A DNA stretch of 45,472 bases, from positions 1 through 45,472 of the forward strand of contig NZ_JAUCZG010000036.1 in NCBI RefSeq assembly GCF_030373225.1. Reading direction: 5' to 3'. The notes under the pieces are model-generated. The model was not told the origin of the DNA and did not search any database. It saw nothing but the letters and a program-made list of their open reading frames with translations. This document shows, piece after piece, positions 34,143 through 42,278 of the stretch. Source of the DNA: Hydrogenophaga sp. GTDB lineage: Bacteria; Pseudomonadota; Gammaproteobacteria; Burkholderiales; Burkholderiaceae_C. The position numbers and the translations under genes were made by a program. How positions within the stretch are numbered: position 1 is the first letter of the stretch; every line of letters starts with the position of its first letter.

Positions 34143-35051
34143 TCACGGCGGCACGGGCCGCAGCTGCTGCGCCGCCGCCTCCTTCACCGCCGCCGTGAGC
34201 CGTTGCGCCGAGATCGACTCGTGCGCCCAGTGCTGCCAGTACAGCGTCACGTCCACCGTGGCGTCGGGCAGGATTTCCTGCAGGCCGGGGCGGGCCGCCA
34301 GGTGCTGCTCGGGCACCATGCCCCAGCCCAGGCCGAGCTCGATGGCGGTCTCGAAGGCTTCCACCGCGGGCGCGAAATGCCGCGGGTAGTTGGGCTGGCG
34401 CAGCCCGAAGTGCTGTTCGAGAAACGCGTCCTGCAGCGCGTCCTTGCGGTTGAAGATCACCGCCGGCTGGGCCAGCAGCTTGTGCACCGACACCGCGCCG
34501 CGCGGCGTGCGGCAACGCTGCGCCACGGCGGGCGCGGCCACGCAGCGGTAGCGCATCACACCCAGCGGCTCGGCCACACAGCCGCGCATGGCGGTGGTCA
34601 GCGTGGTCACGCAACCCGTCACGTCGCCGCTTTTCAGTGCGTCGTGGGTGTGGTCCTGGTCGTCGATCAGGATCTCCAGCAGCAGGTGATGGCGCTGCAG
34701 CAGGCTGGCCACGCCGGGCAGGAACCAGCTGGCCACCGAATCGGCGTTGATGGCCACGCCCAGGCTTTGCCAGCGAACGCCGCCGCGGGGCGGCGCACCG
34801 CCCTGCAATCCGTCGAGCAGGTCGGCTTCCATCAGCCGCACCTGCTTCACATGGCCCAGCAGCGCCTGGCCAGCCGGCGTGGCGCGCACCTGTTTGCCAC
34901 GCACCAGCAGGCGCTGGCCCAGCGTGTCTTCCAGCGACTTGATGCGCAGCGACACCGCCGCCAGCGACAGCGAGAGGGATTGCGCGGCCGGACCGAAGCC
35001 GCCGTGATCGACCACAGCGGCCAGCGCTTCAAGTTGTCGGGCGTCCAGCAT
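34143..35051 (-). CDS. ArgP/LysG-type LysR transcriptional regulator
   Basis: A 302-aa LysR regulator. Its DNA-binding part (RQLEALAAVVDHGGFGPAAQSLSLSLAAVSLRIKSLE, then LGQRLLVR) and the rest fit the ArgP/IciA/LysG branch, whose members sense lysine and arginine and switch on exporters such as ArgO and LysE. It is divergent from a LysE-type exporter that is followed by the lysine-degrading genes, so lysine is the likely effector. It lies just upstream of argS on the same strand. Confidence 0.88.
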   Translation of the reverse strand: MLDARQLEALAAVVDHGGFGPAAQSLSLSLAAVSLRIKSLEDTLGQRLLVRGKQVRATPAGQALLGHVKQVRLMEADLLDGLQGGAPPRGGVRWQSLGVAINADSVASWFLPGVASLLQRHHLLLEILIDDQDHTHDALKSGDVTGCVTTLTTAMRGCVAEPLGVMRYRCVAAPAVAQRCRTPRGAVSVHKLLAQPAVIFNRKDALQDAFLEQHFGLRQPNYPRHFAPAVEAFETAIELGLGWGMVPEQHLAARPGLQEILPDATVDVTLYWQHWAHESISAQRLTAAVKEAAAQQLRPVPP

Positions 35052-35176
35052 GTTCGCTCAAGTAATTTTTAATTGTTCTGAGTTTAATTGAACTTCATTT
35101 AAATGAACCCGCTTTCAACGCACACTTCGCCGCATTCACCCACCCCTGTGGGCCCCGTTGTTGCCCGGAGTTCGCC
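35052..35176. promoter_or_regulatory. Divergent regulatory region between the ArgP/LysG-type regulator and exporter
   Basis: This 125-base gap is strikingly AT-rich in a GC-rich window. It holds GTTC-N11-GAAC (35075-35093), which contains the T-N11-A signature of LysR-family binding sites. A perfect 14-bp palindrome TTCATTTAAATGAA lies at 35094-35107. Together they look like an operator-promoter region serving both genes. The exporter's GGAG is at 35167-35170, just outside the AT-rich part. Confidence 0.55.
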
Positions 35177-35815
35177 GTGACCCTCGCCTTTCCCCTGTTT
35201 CCCACCTTCACCGCCGGCATGGTGCTGAGCATTTCGCTGATCATGGCCATCGGCCCGCAGAACGCGCATGTGTTGCGCATGGGACTGCAGCGCCAGCACC
35301 TGTGGCTCACCGTGGCCGTGTGCGCGGTGGCCGACATCGCGCTGATCTCGCTCGGTGTGCTCGGGCTGGCCCAGCTCGGCGGCCTGTCCGACAAGCTGAT
35401 GGGGGCGCTGATCGGCGCCGGGGTGCTGTTTCTCTCGGTCTACGGCTGGCAGGCGTTCCAGCGCTTCCTGCATCCGCGCGCACTGGCGCTGGAAGACCCG
35501 AGCGACGGGGCCATGGAGCCGGTCTCGCCTCGCCAGGCCGTGCTCTCGGCGCTGGCCTTCTCCTGGCTCAATCCGCATGCCTGGCTCGACACCGCGGTGT
35601 TGATCGGTACCGCCTCGCTGGCCTACGGCCAGGGCAGCACGGTGTTCGGCCTGGGCGCAGCGGCCGGTTCGGTGGTGTGGTTCCTGGCGCTGGGTGTGGC
35701 GGCGTTCTGGCTCGGTCGCCGGCTCAACTCCCTGCACCTGTGGCGCGCGCTCGACGGCCTGGTTGCGCTCATGATGTGGGGCACGGCGCTCTGGCTGCTC
35801 ACCAGCCTGGCCTGA
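35177..35815 (+). CDS. LysE/ArgO-type basic amino-acid exporter
   Basis: A 212-aa membrane protein with about six spans. AIGPQNAHVLRMGL is the signature of the LysE/ArgO branch (PQN motif), unlike the PGPD type found in the trp operon at 3117-3755. The middle motif is SALAFSWLNPHAWLDTAVLIG. The family exports lysine and arginine. The start is GTG with GGAG six bases upstream. The gene is divergent from its probable regulator and followed 15 bases later by lysine 2-monooxygenase, consistent with overflow control of lysine. Confidence 0.9.
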   Translation: MTLAFPLFPTFTAGMVLSISLIMAIGPQNAHVLRMGLQRQHLWLTVAVCAVADIALISLGVLGLAQLGGLSDKLMGALIGAGVLFLSVYGWQAFQRFLHPRALALEDPSDGAMEPVSPRQAVLSALAFSWLNPHAWLDTAVLIGTASLAYGQGSTVFGLGAAAGSVVWFLALGVAAFWLGRRLNSLHLWRALDGLVALMMWGTALWLLTSLA

Positions 35816-35830
35816 CCTTTGGAGGCACCC

Positions 35831-37501
35831 ATGTCCCTGCGCAGCGCTGACGCGCCCGTCACCGTTTTCGGTCCCGACTTTCCTTTTGCGTTCGACGACT
35901 GGATTGCACATCCGCAAGGCCTGGGCGAGCTGCCACCCGAGCGCCTGGGTCAGGAGGTGGCCATCGTCGGTGCCGGCATGGCCGGGATGGTGGCGGCGTA
36001 CGAGCTGATGAAGCTGGGCTTGAAGCCGGTGCTGTTTGAAGCGTCGCGCATGGGCGGACGGCTGCGGTCGCAGGCCTTCGAGGGCGGCCAGGGCGTGGTG
36101 GCCGAGCTCGGCGGCATGCGCTTCCCGGCCTCGGGCACGGCCTTCTTCCACTACGTGAACCGGCTGGGCCTGAAAACCCGGCCCTTCCCCAACCCGCTCA
36201 CCGCCGCCGCGGGCTGCACCGTGGTCGACCTCGAAGGCCGCACCCATTGGGCACGCGAGCTGGCCGACCTGCCGCCGCTGTTTGGCGAAGTGGCGCAGGC
36301 CTGGGCACAGGCGCTCGAAGAGGGTGCGGGCTTCGGCGGGCTTCAGCAGGCGCTGCGCGAGCGCGACGTTGCGCGCCTCAAGGCCCTGTGGAACCAGCTC
36401 GTGCCGCTCTGGGACGACCGCACCTTCTACGACTTCGTGGCCACGTCCGACGCTTTTTCCGGACTGTCCTTCCACCACCGCGAGGTGTTCGGCCAGGTCG
36501 GCTTCGGCACCGGCGGCTGGGATTCCGACTTCCCCAACTCCATGCTGGAGATCCTTCGCGTGGTGCTCACCGGCTGCGACGAGAACCAGCACCTCGTCGT
36601 TGGCGGCGTGCAGCAGGTGCCGCTGGGCCTGTGGCAACACGCACCGGCCGCCAGCGAAATGCGCCACTGGCCCGCCGGCACCACGCTGGCCAGCCTGCAC
36701 CACGGCGCACCGCGCGCCGGGGTCACCGCCATCAGCCGCGCGGCGGGCGAACAGCTCGCCGTCACCGACACCTGGGGCAACACCCACACCTACCCCGCCG
36801 TGCTCACCACCTGCCAGAGCTGGCTGCTGACGACGCAGATCGCGGTGGAAGAGTCGCTGTTTTCGCAGAAGCACTGGATGGCGCTGGACCGCACGCGCTA
36901 CATGCAGTCGTCCAAGACCTTCGTGATGGTGGACCGCCCGTTCTGGAACGACCTGAAGGCGAACGGCTGGCCGACCATGGGCATGACGCTGACCGACCGG
37001 CTCACGCGCGGCACCTATCTGTTCGACAACGGGCCCGATCAACCCGGCGTGATCTGCCTGAGCTACGCCTGGATGGGCGATGCGCTCAAGATGCTGCCGC
37101 ACGGCACCGAAAAACGTGTGCAGCTCGCACTCTCGGCCCTGAAGAAGATCTACCCCGACGTGGACATCACCAGCCACATCATCGGCGACCCGATCAGCGT
37201 GTCCTGGGAGGCCGATCCGCATTTTCTCGGTGCCTTCAAGGGCGCCCTGCCCGGCCACTACCGCTACAACCACCGCATGTACAGCCACTTCATGCAGGAC
37301 GGGTTCGCCCCGCCCGAGCGCGGCATCTTCATCGCCGGCGACGACGTGTCGTTCACACCGGCCTGGGTCGAAGGCGCGGTGCAGACCTCGCTCAACGCGG
37401 TGTGGGGCATCGTCAAGCACCTGGGCGGCCGCACGCACAAGGACAACCCCGGGCCGGGTGACGTGTTCGCCGAACTCGGGCCGGTGGCCCTGCCCGACTG
37501 A
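35831..37501 (+). CDS. davB: L-lysine 2-monooxygenase
   Basis: A 556-aa FAD enzyme of the amine-oxidase fold that converts L-lysine to 5-aminovaleramide. The dinucleotide motif GAGMAG (47-52) follows EVAIVGAGMAG. Extended blocks match my memory of Pseudomonas putida DavB: VTVFGPDFPFAFDDW, GGRLRSQAFEGG, AELGGMRFPAS, HREVFGQVGFGTGGWDSD, MALDRTRYMQSSKTFVMVD, TRGTYLFDNG and AGDDVSFTPAWVEGAVQ. Tryptophan 2-monooxygenase is a relative, but the davA partner and the lysine exporter favour lysine. A strong GGAGG precedes the ATG at 35831. Confidence 0.88.
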   Translation: MSLRSADAPVTVFGPDFPFAFDDWIAHPQGLGELPPERLGQEVAIVGAGMAGMVAAYELMKLGLKPVLFEASRMGGRLRSQAFEGGQGVVAELGGMRFPASGTAFFHYVNRLGLKTRPFPNPLTAAAGCTVVDLEGRTHWARELADLPPLFGEVAQAWAQALEEGAGFGGLQQALRERDVARLKALWNQLVPLWDDRTFYDFVATSDAFSGLSFHHREVFGQVGFGTGGWDSDFPNSMLEILRVVLTGCDENQHLVVGGVQQVPLGLWQHAPAASEMRHWPAGTTLASLHHGAPRAGVTAISRAAGEQLAVTDTWGNTHTYPAVLTTCQSWLLTTQIAVEESLFSQKHWMALDRTRYMQSSKTFVMVDRPFWNDLKANGWPTMGMTLTDRLTRGTYLFDNGPDQPGVICLSYAWMGDALKMLPHGTEKRVQLALSALKKIYPDVDITSHIIGDPISVSWEADPHFLGAFKGALPGHYRYNHRMYSHFMQDGFAPPERGIFIAGDDVSFTPAWVEGAVQTSLNAVWGIVKHLGGRTHKDNPGPGDVFAELGPVALPD

Positions 37502-37532
37502 TCCCCGTTCCGGTCATCCCTCCCGCACCCGC

Positions 37533-38324
37533 ATGACTGCCCACACCCTCACCCTCGCCAGCTGGCAGTGCCCCTACGCCGCCGGCATTGACGAAGCGCT
37601 GGCCCGGCTGGACACCACCGCCGCACAAGCCCGCGCCCAAGGGGCCGAGCTGCTGGTCTGTCCCGAGATGTCGCTCACCGGCTACCAGATCGGCGCGCAG
37701 GCGGTGGCGGCGCTCGCCGAACCGGCCGACGGTGCACTCGCGCAAGCCGCTGCCGCCATCGCCCGGCGCCACGGCATCGCCATCGTCTTCGGCTACCCCG
37801 AGCACAACACCGGCGCAAAGCCATACAACGCGGTGCAGTTCATCGGTGCAGACGGCGAGCGAAAGGCGAACTACCGCAAGACACACCTCTTCGGCGACAT
37901 CGACCGTGCCCAGTTCAGCCCCGGCCCGCAAGCGCCGGCCGTGTTCGACTGGAACGGCTGGCGCCTGGGCCTGCTGGTCTGCTACGACATCGAGTTCCCC
38001 GAGCCGGCACGTGGCCTCGCTCTGCAAGGGGTGGACGCGATCCTGGTGCCCACCGCCAACATGGTCCATTTCGACGAGGTGCAGCGCGTGCTGTTGCCGG
38101 CGCGCGCGCTGGAGAACCGTGTCTTCCTGGCCTATGCCAACGCCTGCGGGCAGGAGGGCGACACGCGCTATGGCGGGCTGAGCACCGTGTGCGCCCCGAT
38201 GGGCGAGGTGCAGGTGCAGGCCGGGCGCGGCGAGCAGCTGTTGCTCACCACGCTCACGCGCAGCGCGCTGCACAGCGCGCGCTCCACCAGCCCCTTGCCC
38301 GACCGCCGCAGCGACCTGTACTGA
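37533..38324 (+). CDS. davA: 5-aminovaleramidase (nitrilase superfamily)
   Basis: A 263-aa carbon-nitrogen hydrolase with the Glu-Lys-Cys triad: Glu45 in LLVCPEMSLTGY, Lys116 in NYRKTHLF, and Cys150 in GLLVCYDIEFPE. It should hydrolyse 5-aminovaleramide, the DavB product, to 5-aminovalerate and ammonia. Its position 31 bases after davB mirrors the davBA pair of pseudomonads. On sequence alone it could be another omega-amidase-like enzyme; the context makes DavA most likely. No davDT genes for the next steps are in the window. Confidence 0.85.
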   Translation: MTAHTLTLASWQCPYAAGIDEALARLDTTAAQARAQGAELLVCPEMSLTGYQIGAQAVAALAEPADGALAQAAAAIARRHGIAIVFGYPEHNTGAKPYNAVQFIGADGERKANYRKTHLFGDIDRAQFSPGPQAPAVFDWNGWRLGLLVCYDIEFPEPARGLALQGVDAILVPTANMVHFDEVQRVLLPARALENRVFLAYANACGQEGDTRYGGLSTVCAPMGEVQVQAGRGEQLLLTTLTRSALHSARSTSPLPDRRSDLY

Positions 38325-38335
38325 AGCCGGACGCC

Positions 38336-39016
38336 CTACGCGCGAGTGCGGGAAACGCCCCACACCGCAACGGCCACACCGGCCGCACCCAGCAGAACCC
38401 AGGCCTGCGCCGACCCCATGGTGCCCAGCGTCGCGGCACTGACGGCCAGCCACAACAGCGCCCCGGCGCGCAAGACCCTCAGCAGCCGCCGCGCGGCGGG
38501 TGTGCCCGCCGCGGCGCACAACAGCACACCCAGGGTGGCGATGGCGGTGGGGTCGGGCGCCAGTCCGAACACCTCGGCCTGGACCCAGGGCCGACCCAGC
38601 ACCGGGGCCAGCCAGGGATGGGCCAGCACCGCCCAGAGCAGCAGGCCCAGGCCCGCCCTGCGGCGTGCCGGGCGGGCCTCCAGCGACAGCGAAGGACGCG
38701 TCGCCAGCACCAGAAGGCCGACCGACTGGGCCGCAAAACCCCAGGCAAAACCGGTGGCCGACCCGTTGATCGCCGCGTAGCGCTGCCAGAGAAACGCCCA
38801 GGCGACGAAGGCCCAGGCCAGCGCCAGCAGCACCGTCGCGGTGCGAAGCGAGCCCCGGTGTGCGCGCCACAGACCCACCACCACAGCGCATCCTGCGAAC
38901 AGCAGCAACACCTGCGCCGGCCACCAGGCCTGGTTGTGCAGTTCGAACAGCCGCCACCAGGTGCCCGGCGCGAACATCAGGAAGTCCGCCGGGCGGTAGG
39001 TCCACCACTCGCTCAC
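38336..39016 (-). CDS. DUF6064-family membrane protein
   Basis: A 226-aa protein with about six membrane spans. Its N-terminus, SEWWTYRPADFLMFAPGTWWRLFELHNQAWWPAQ, is characteristic of the DUF6064 family. No catalytic motif is visible and the function is unknown. The start is taken as the GTG at 39016, which gives that N-terminus. It lies 28 bases downstream of the aldo/keto reductase on the same strand, so the two may be cotranscribed. It is convergent with davA, 11 bases apart. Confidence 0.82.
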   Translation of the reverse strand: MSEWWTYRPADFLMFAPGTWWRLFELHNQAWWPAQVLLLFAGCAVVVGLWRAHRGSLRTATVLLALAWAFVAWAFLWQRYAAINGSATGFAWGFAAQSVGLLVLATRPSLSLEARPARRRAGLGLLLWAVLAHPWLAPVLGRPWVQAEVFGLAPDPTAIATLGVLLCAAAGTPAARRLLRVLRAGALLWLAVSAATLGTMGSAQAWVLLGAAGVAVAVWGVSRTRA

Positions 39017-39044
39017 GGCATGGCCCGGCTGGGACGGTGAGGGC

Positions 39045-39983
39045 TCACAGGGCGGCGACGTCGCGTGCCATGCGCAAACGCAGCGCCGCATCGGGCAGGG
39101 GGCCCAGCGCCGCACCCATGTTCTGCCGCAGGTGCGCCACCTGGCGGGTGGCCGGAATGGCGCAGGTCACGCCCGGGTGCGACACCACGAATTTGAGCGC
39201 CACCTGCGCCCAGCTGTCGCAGCCGAGTTCGCCCGCCCAGCCCGGCAGCGGGTGGCGCGCCAGCTGGTCGAGCAGGGCACCCTGGCGAAACGGGCGGTTC
39301 ACCAGCACCGCGATGCCGCGCTCCTGCGCCAGCGGAAGCAGGCGCTGCTCGGCCTCGCGGTCGAGCAGGTTGTGGGTGAGCTGCACGAAGTCGATGCGCT
39401 GCGTGCGCATGATGCGTTCGAGCTCGGCGTGGCGCCGCCCTTCCGAGGTGCTGATGCCCACGTATCGCAGACGCCCTGCGGCCTTCATCTCGATCAGCCG
39501 CGGCAGGTGTTCTTCCCAGGCCAGCAGGTTGTGCACCTGCATCAGGTCGAAGCGCGGCACGCCCCAGAAGGCGCGCGAGGCCTCCATCTGCGCCGGGCCG
39601 CGCGAGGCGTCGCCAACCCAGACCTTCTCGGCAGAGAACAGCGTGGCGGGCTGGCCCAGCCTGGCCAGCGCATGACCGATCACCGGTTGCGACGAGCCGT
39701 ACATGGGCGAGCTGTCGATCACGCGCCCGCCGGCGGCAAAAAACGCGCGCACCACCTCGGCGCAGGCGTCGCGGGCCTGCGGATCGTTGCCCACATTGAA
39801 GGTGATCCAGCTGCCCAGTCCGATCACGGGAACCGCTTCGCCACTGGAGGGAATGCGGCGCGTCTGCAGGGACGAAGCAGCGACCGGGCGGGCCAGCGCC
39901 GGCCAGGCGAGCGGCGCCAGCGATGCGGTGGCGGTGGCCAGCCACCGGCGGCGGTTGAAGGGGAGCGTGGGGCGGGTCTGCAT
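39045..39983 (-). CDS. Exported aldo/keto reductase (Tat signal)
   Basis: A 312-aa reductase with a twin-arginine signal (FNRRRWLATATASLAPLAWPALA), so it is probably exported folded with its cofactor. The aldo/keto reductase catalytic tetrad is complete: Asp90 in VIDSSPMYGSS, Tyr95, Lys120 in SAEKVW, and His151 in LMQVHNL. The C-terminal cofactor region (CAIPATRQVAHLRQNMGA) is present. The substrate and the source of a nicotinamide cofactor outside the cytoplasm are unknown. It is 75 bases downstream of a LysR gene on the same strand. Confidence 0.87.
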   Translation of the reverse strand: MQTRPTLPFNRRRWLATATASLAPLAWPALARPVAASSLQTRRIPSSGEAVPVIGLGSWITFNVGNDPQARDACAEVVRAFFAAGGRVIDSSPMYGSSQPVIGHALARLGQPATLFSAEKVWVGDASRGPAQMEASRAFWGVPRFDLMQVHNLLAWEEHLPRLIEMKAAGRLRYVGISTSEGRRHAELERIMRTQRIDFVQLTHNLLDREAEQRLLPLAQERGIAVLVNRPFRQGALLDQLARHPLPGWAGELGCDSWAQVALKFVVSHPGVTCAIPATRQVAHLRQNMGAALGPLPDAALRLRMARDVAAL

Positions 39984-40058
39984 GCCGGGTCTTGCAAGCG
40001 GTGAAGAAGCCGATGGGAGGTCGGGCCGCCGGGGGAAGTTCCGGGCGGCCCGGCCGCT

Positions 40059-40979
40059 TCAGCCCTTCCAGAACTCCGGGCGCGCGTATTCGTGCTTGAG
40101 GAAGTCGATCCACAGGCGCACCCGCAGCGCCAGGTGCTTGCGCTGCGGGAACAGCGCAAAGATGCCGTTGGGGGGCGCGGCGAAGTCGTCAAGAACGCTC
40201 ACCAGCCGCCCGGCCGCAATGTCGGCCTCGACCTCCCAGGTGCTGCGCCAGGCGATGCCGTAGCCGGCCAGGCACCACTCGTGCAGCACCTGGCCATCGG
40301 TGCAGTCCAGCGGGCCGCCGGGGCGCAGGTGGGTGATGGTGATCTCGCCGTTGTCGTCCTTCACGGCGAACGCCCAGCCGCGGGTCTGTGAGGCGTCGCT
40401 CGACAGCGTGAGGCAGTCAAAGCGCACCAGGTCGGCCGGTGTCAGCGGTTTGCCGTGGTGCTGCAAGTAGCGCGGCGTGGCCACGCACAGGCGGCGGTTT
40501 TCGGCCAGTCGCACGCTCACCAGCGACGAGTCGGGCAGGTCCCCCACACGGACCGCGCAGTCGTAGCCCTCGCCGGCCACGTCCACCACCCGGTCGCTCA
40601 GGTTGAGCGAGATCGTCACCTCGGGATGCAGCTCGCGAAAATGCGGCACGAGCGGCGCCACATGGCGGCGGCCGAAGCCGGCCGGCGCGGTGATGCGCAG
40701 GTGACCGCTGGCTTTCACACCCCCGGCGCTCACGCTGGCCTCGGCATTGGCCAGGTCGGTCAGCAGGCGGTGGCAGTCTTCCAGAAAGGCGCTGCCCTCG
40801 TGGGTGAGGGTGATGCGCCGCGTGGTGCGCACCATGAGCTTCACACCGAGACGGGCCTCGAGCGCATCGAGCCGGCGGCCGATGATGGCCGGGGCCACGC
40901 CCTCGGCCTTGGCGGCGGCGGTCAGGCTGCCGCGCGTGGCCACCGACGCGAAGGTTTCGAGCTGTTTGAGTTTGTCCAC
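40059..40979 (-). CDS. LysR-family transcriptional regulator
   Basis: This 306-aa regulator has a typical N-terminal HTH (LKQLETFASVATRGSLTAAAKAEGVAPAIIGRRLDALEARLGVKLMVRTTRRITLT) and an effector domain starting GHLRITAPAGFGRRH. The effector domain pattern fits the large CrgA/YafC-like group. Its target is not evident. It follows the CoA-transferase gene on the same strand by 63 bases and precedes the reductase gene, so it is not in the usual divergent arrangement. Confidence 0.9.
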   Translation of the reverse strand: MDKLKQLETFASVATRGSLTAAAKAEGVAPAIIGRRLDALEARLGVKLMVRTTRRITLTHEGSAFLEDCHRLLTDLANAEASVSAGGVKASGHLRITAPAGFGRRHVAPLVPHFRELHPEVTISLNLSDRVVDVAGEGYDCAVRVGDLPDSSLVSVRLAENRRLCVATPRYLQHHGKPLTPADLVRFDCLTLSSDASQTRGWAFAVKDDNGEITITHLRPGGPLDCTDGQVLHEWCLAGYGIAWRSTWEVEADIAAGRLVSVLDDFAAPPNGIFALFPQRKHLALRVRLWIDFLKHEYARPEFWKG

Positions 40980-41042
40980 CGGGGCAGATTACCCCACGAT
41001 CCGTATCGGATCAATGACGAAGCCCCTTCGATTGATGACTTC

Positions 41043-42233
41043 TCAAGCGGGTTTCTGCACCGTCTGGCTCAGGCGCGCCGCGTCCGCGGTCGAATAACCC
41101 AGCTCGGCCAGCAGCTCTGCGCTGTGTTCGCCCAGCCGGGGCGGGCTGCGGCGCACCCCCAGGCGTTCGCCGTCGAGCGCGAGCGGCAACAACACGGTCT
41201 GCGCGGTCTGGCCGGCGCGTTCGCCATCGGGCAGGGTGATGGGCGCCAGGCCGCCGGTGGCCAGCAGGTGCGGGTCGTCCAGCAGCTCGTGGGGCCGGGT
41301 GATGGGTGCAAACGGCAGGCCGTGGCGCTCGAACGTGGCAGCGAGGTCGGCGGCGCTGTGCTCGCCCAGGCGCGCGCGCAATTGCGGAATCAGCCACTCG
41401 CGCGAGCGCACACGGCCGTTGTTGGTGTGCAGGCGCTCATCGGCCTGAAGGTCGGCGAAGGCCATGGCCTCGCAGAAGATCGCCCACTGCGTGTCGCTCA
41501 CCACGGCCAGAAAGATCTGCTCCTCGCCCTGCACGCGGAACACGTCGTAGATGCCCCAGGGCGAGATGCGCTCGGGCATCGGTGCTGCGGGCTGGCCGGT
41601 GACCGCGAACTGCATCATGTGTTGCGCCACCAGGAAGATGTTGTTCTCGAACAGCGCGCTCTGCACCTCGCAGCCCAGGCCGGTGTGTTCGCGCGCGCTG
41701 AGCGCGGCCATGACACCGATGGCACCGAACAGGCCACCCATGATGTCGTTCACCGACGAGCCCGCGCGCAAGGGATCGCCCGGGCGCCCGGTCATGTAGG
41801 CCAGGCCGCCCATCATCTGCACCACCTCGTCGAGCGCGGTGCGGTGGTCGTACGGGCCGGGCAGAAAACCCTTGTGGCTCACGTGGATGAGGCGCGGGTT
41901 CAGTGTCTTCAGGCTCTGGTGGTCCAGGCCGAGCTTCTTCATGGTCTCGGGCTTGAAGTTCTCGCTGACCACGTCGGCGGTGGCGATCAGCTTGAGCACG
42001 GCCTCCTTGCCCTCGGGCGACTGCAGGTCGAGCACCAGGCTTTTCTTGTTGCGGTTGAACAGTGGGTAGAAGCCCGCGCCCGAGCCGAGCAGGCGGCGCG
42101 TGTTGTCACCGCCGGGCGGCTCGACCTTGATGACCTCGGCCCCCAGGTCGGCCAGCACCATGCCGCAGGTGGGGCCCATGACCATGTGGGTGAATTCGAC
42201 AACGCGAATGCCTTCGTAGGGGAGTTTTGTCAT
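41043..42233 (-). CDS. CaiB/BaiF-type (class III) CoA-transferase
   Basis: A 396-aa family III CoA-transferase. It opens with EGIRVVEFTHMVMGPTCGMVLADLGAEVIKVEPP, the family signature. The catalytic Asp163 is in SSVNDIMGG and the CoA-contact region is RNKKSLVLDLQSPEG. It should move CoA between organic acids through an aspartyl-CoA thioester. The HMG-CoA-lyase-like gene is just upstream on the same strand, 31 bases away. The pair could activate a hydroxy-dicarboxylic acid and then cleave its CoA ester. Confidence 0.9.
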   Translation of the reverse strand: MTKLPYEGIRVVEFTHMVMGPTCGMVLADLGAEVIKVEPPGGDNTRRLLGSGAGFYPLFNRNKKSLVLDLQSPEGKEAVLKLIATADVVSENFKPETMKKLGLDHQSLKTLNPRLIHVSHKGFLPGPYDHRTALDEVVQMMGGLAYMTGRPGDPLRAGSSVNDIMGGLFGAIGVMAALSAREHTGLGCEVQSALFENNIFLVAQHMMQFAVTGQPAAPMPERISPWGIYDVFRVQGEEQIFLAVVSDTQWAIFCEAMAFADLQADERLHTNNGRVRSREWLIPQLRARLGEHSAADLAATFERHGLPFAPITRPHELLDDPHLLATGGLAPITLPDGERAGQTAQTVLLPLALDGERLGVRRSPPRLGEHSAELLAELGYSTADAARLSQTVQKPA

Positions 42234-42251
42234 GTCGCTGAGAGGTGAGAA

Positions 42252-42278
42252 GGCTTCGACAGGCTCAGCCCGAACGGA
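42252..42278. repeat. Repeat family B copy at the end of the HMG-CoA-lyase-like gene
   Basis: The sequence GGCTTCGACAGGCTCAGCC continuing CGAACGG matches the block at 20521-20545. The TGA stop codon of the lyase-like gene (42265-42267) and its last residues (RSG) lie inside the repeat, so the repeat supplies the 3' end of the gene. Confidence 0.7.

Noticed and set aside
34143..34300. The LysR gene upstream of argS as an argS-specific regulator
   Set aside because: The divergent LysE-type exporter is the established partner of this regulator branch; closeness to argS is more simply read as chance or read-through.
32448..35072. An 874-codon plus-strand open frame opposite argS and the LysR gene
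   Set aside because: It is antisense to well-supported ArgS and LysR coding regions and is rich in His/Val/Gly/Gln with no domain, a known artefact of high-GC third positions.
35099..37438. A 779-codon minus-strand open frame opposite lysE and davB
   Set aside because: Antisense to clear LysE and DavB coding regions; biased composition and no motifs.
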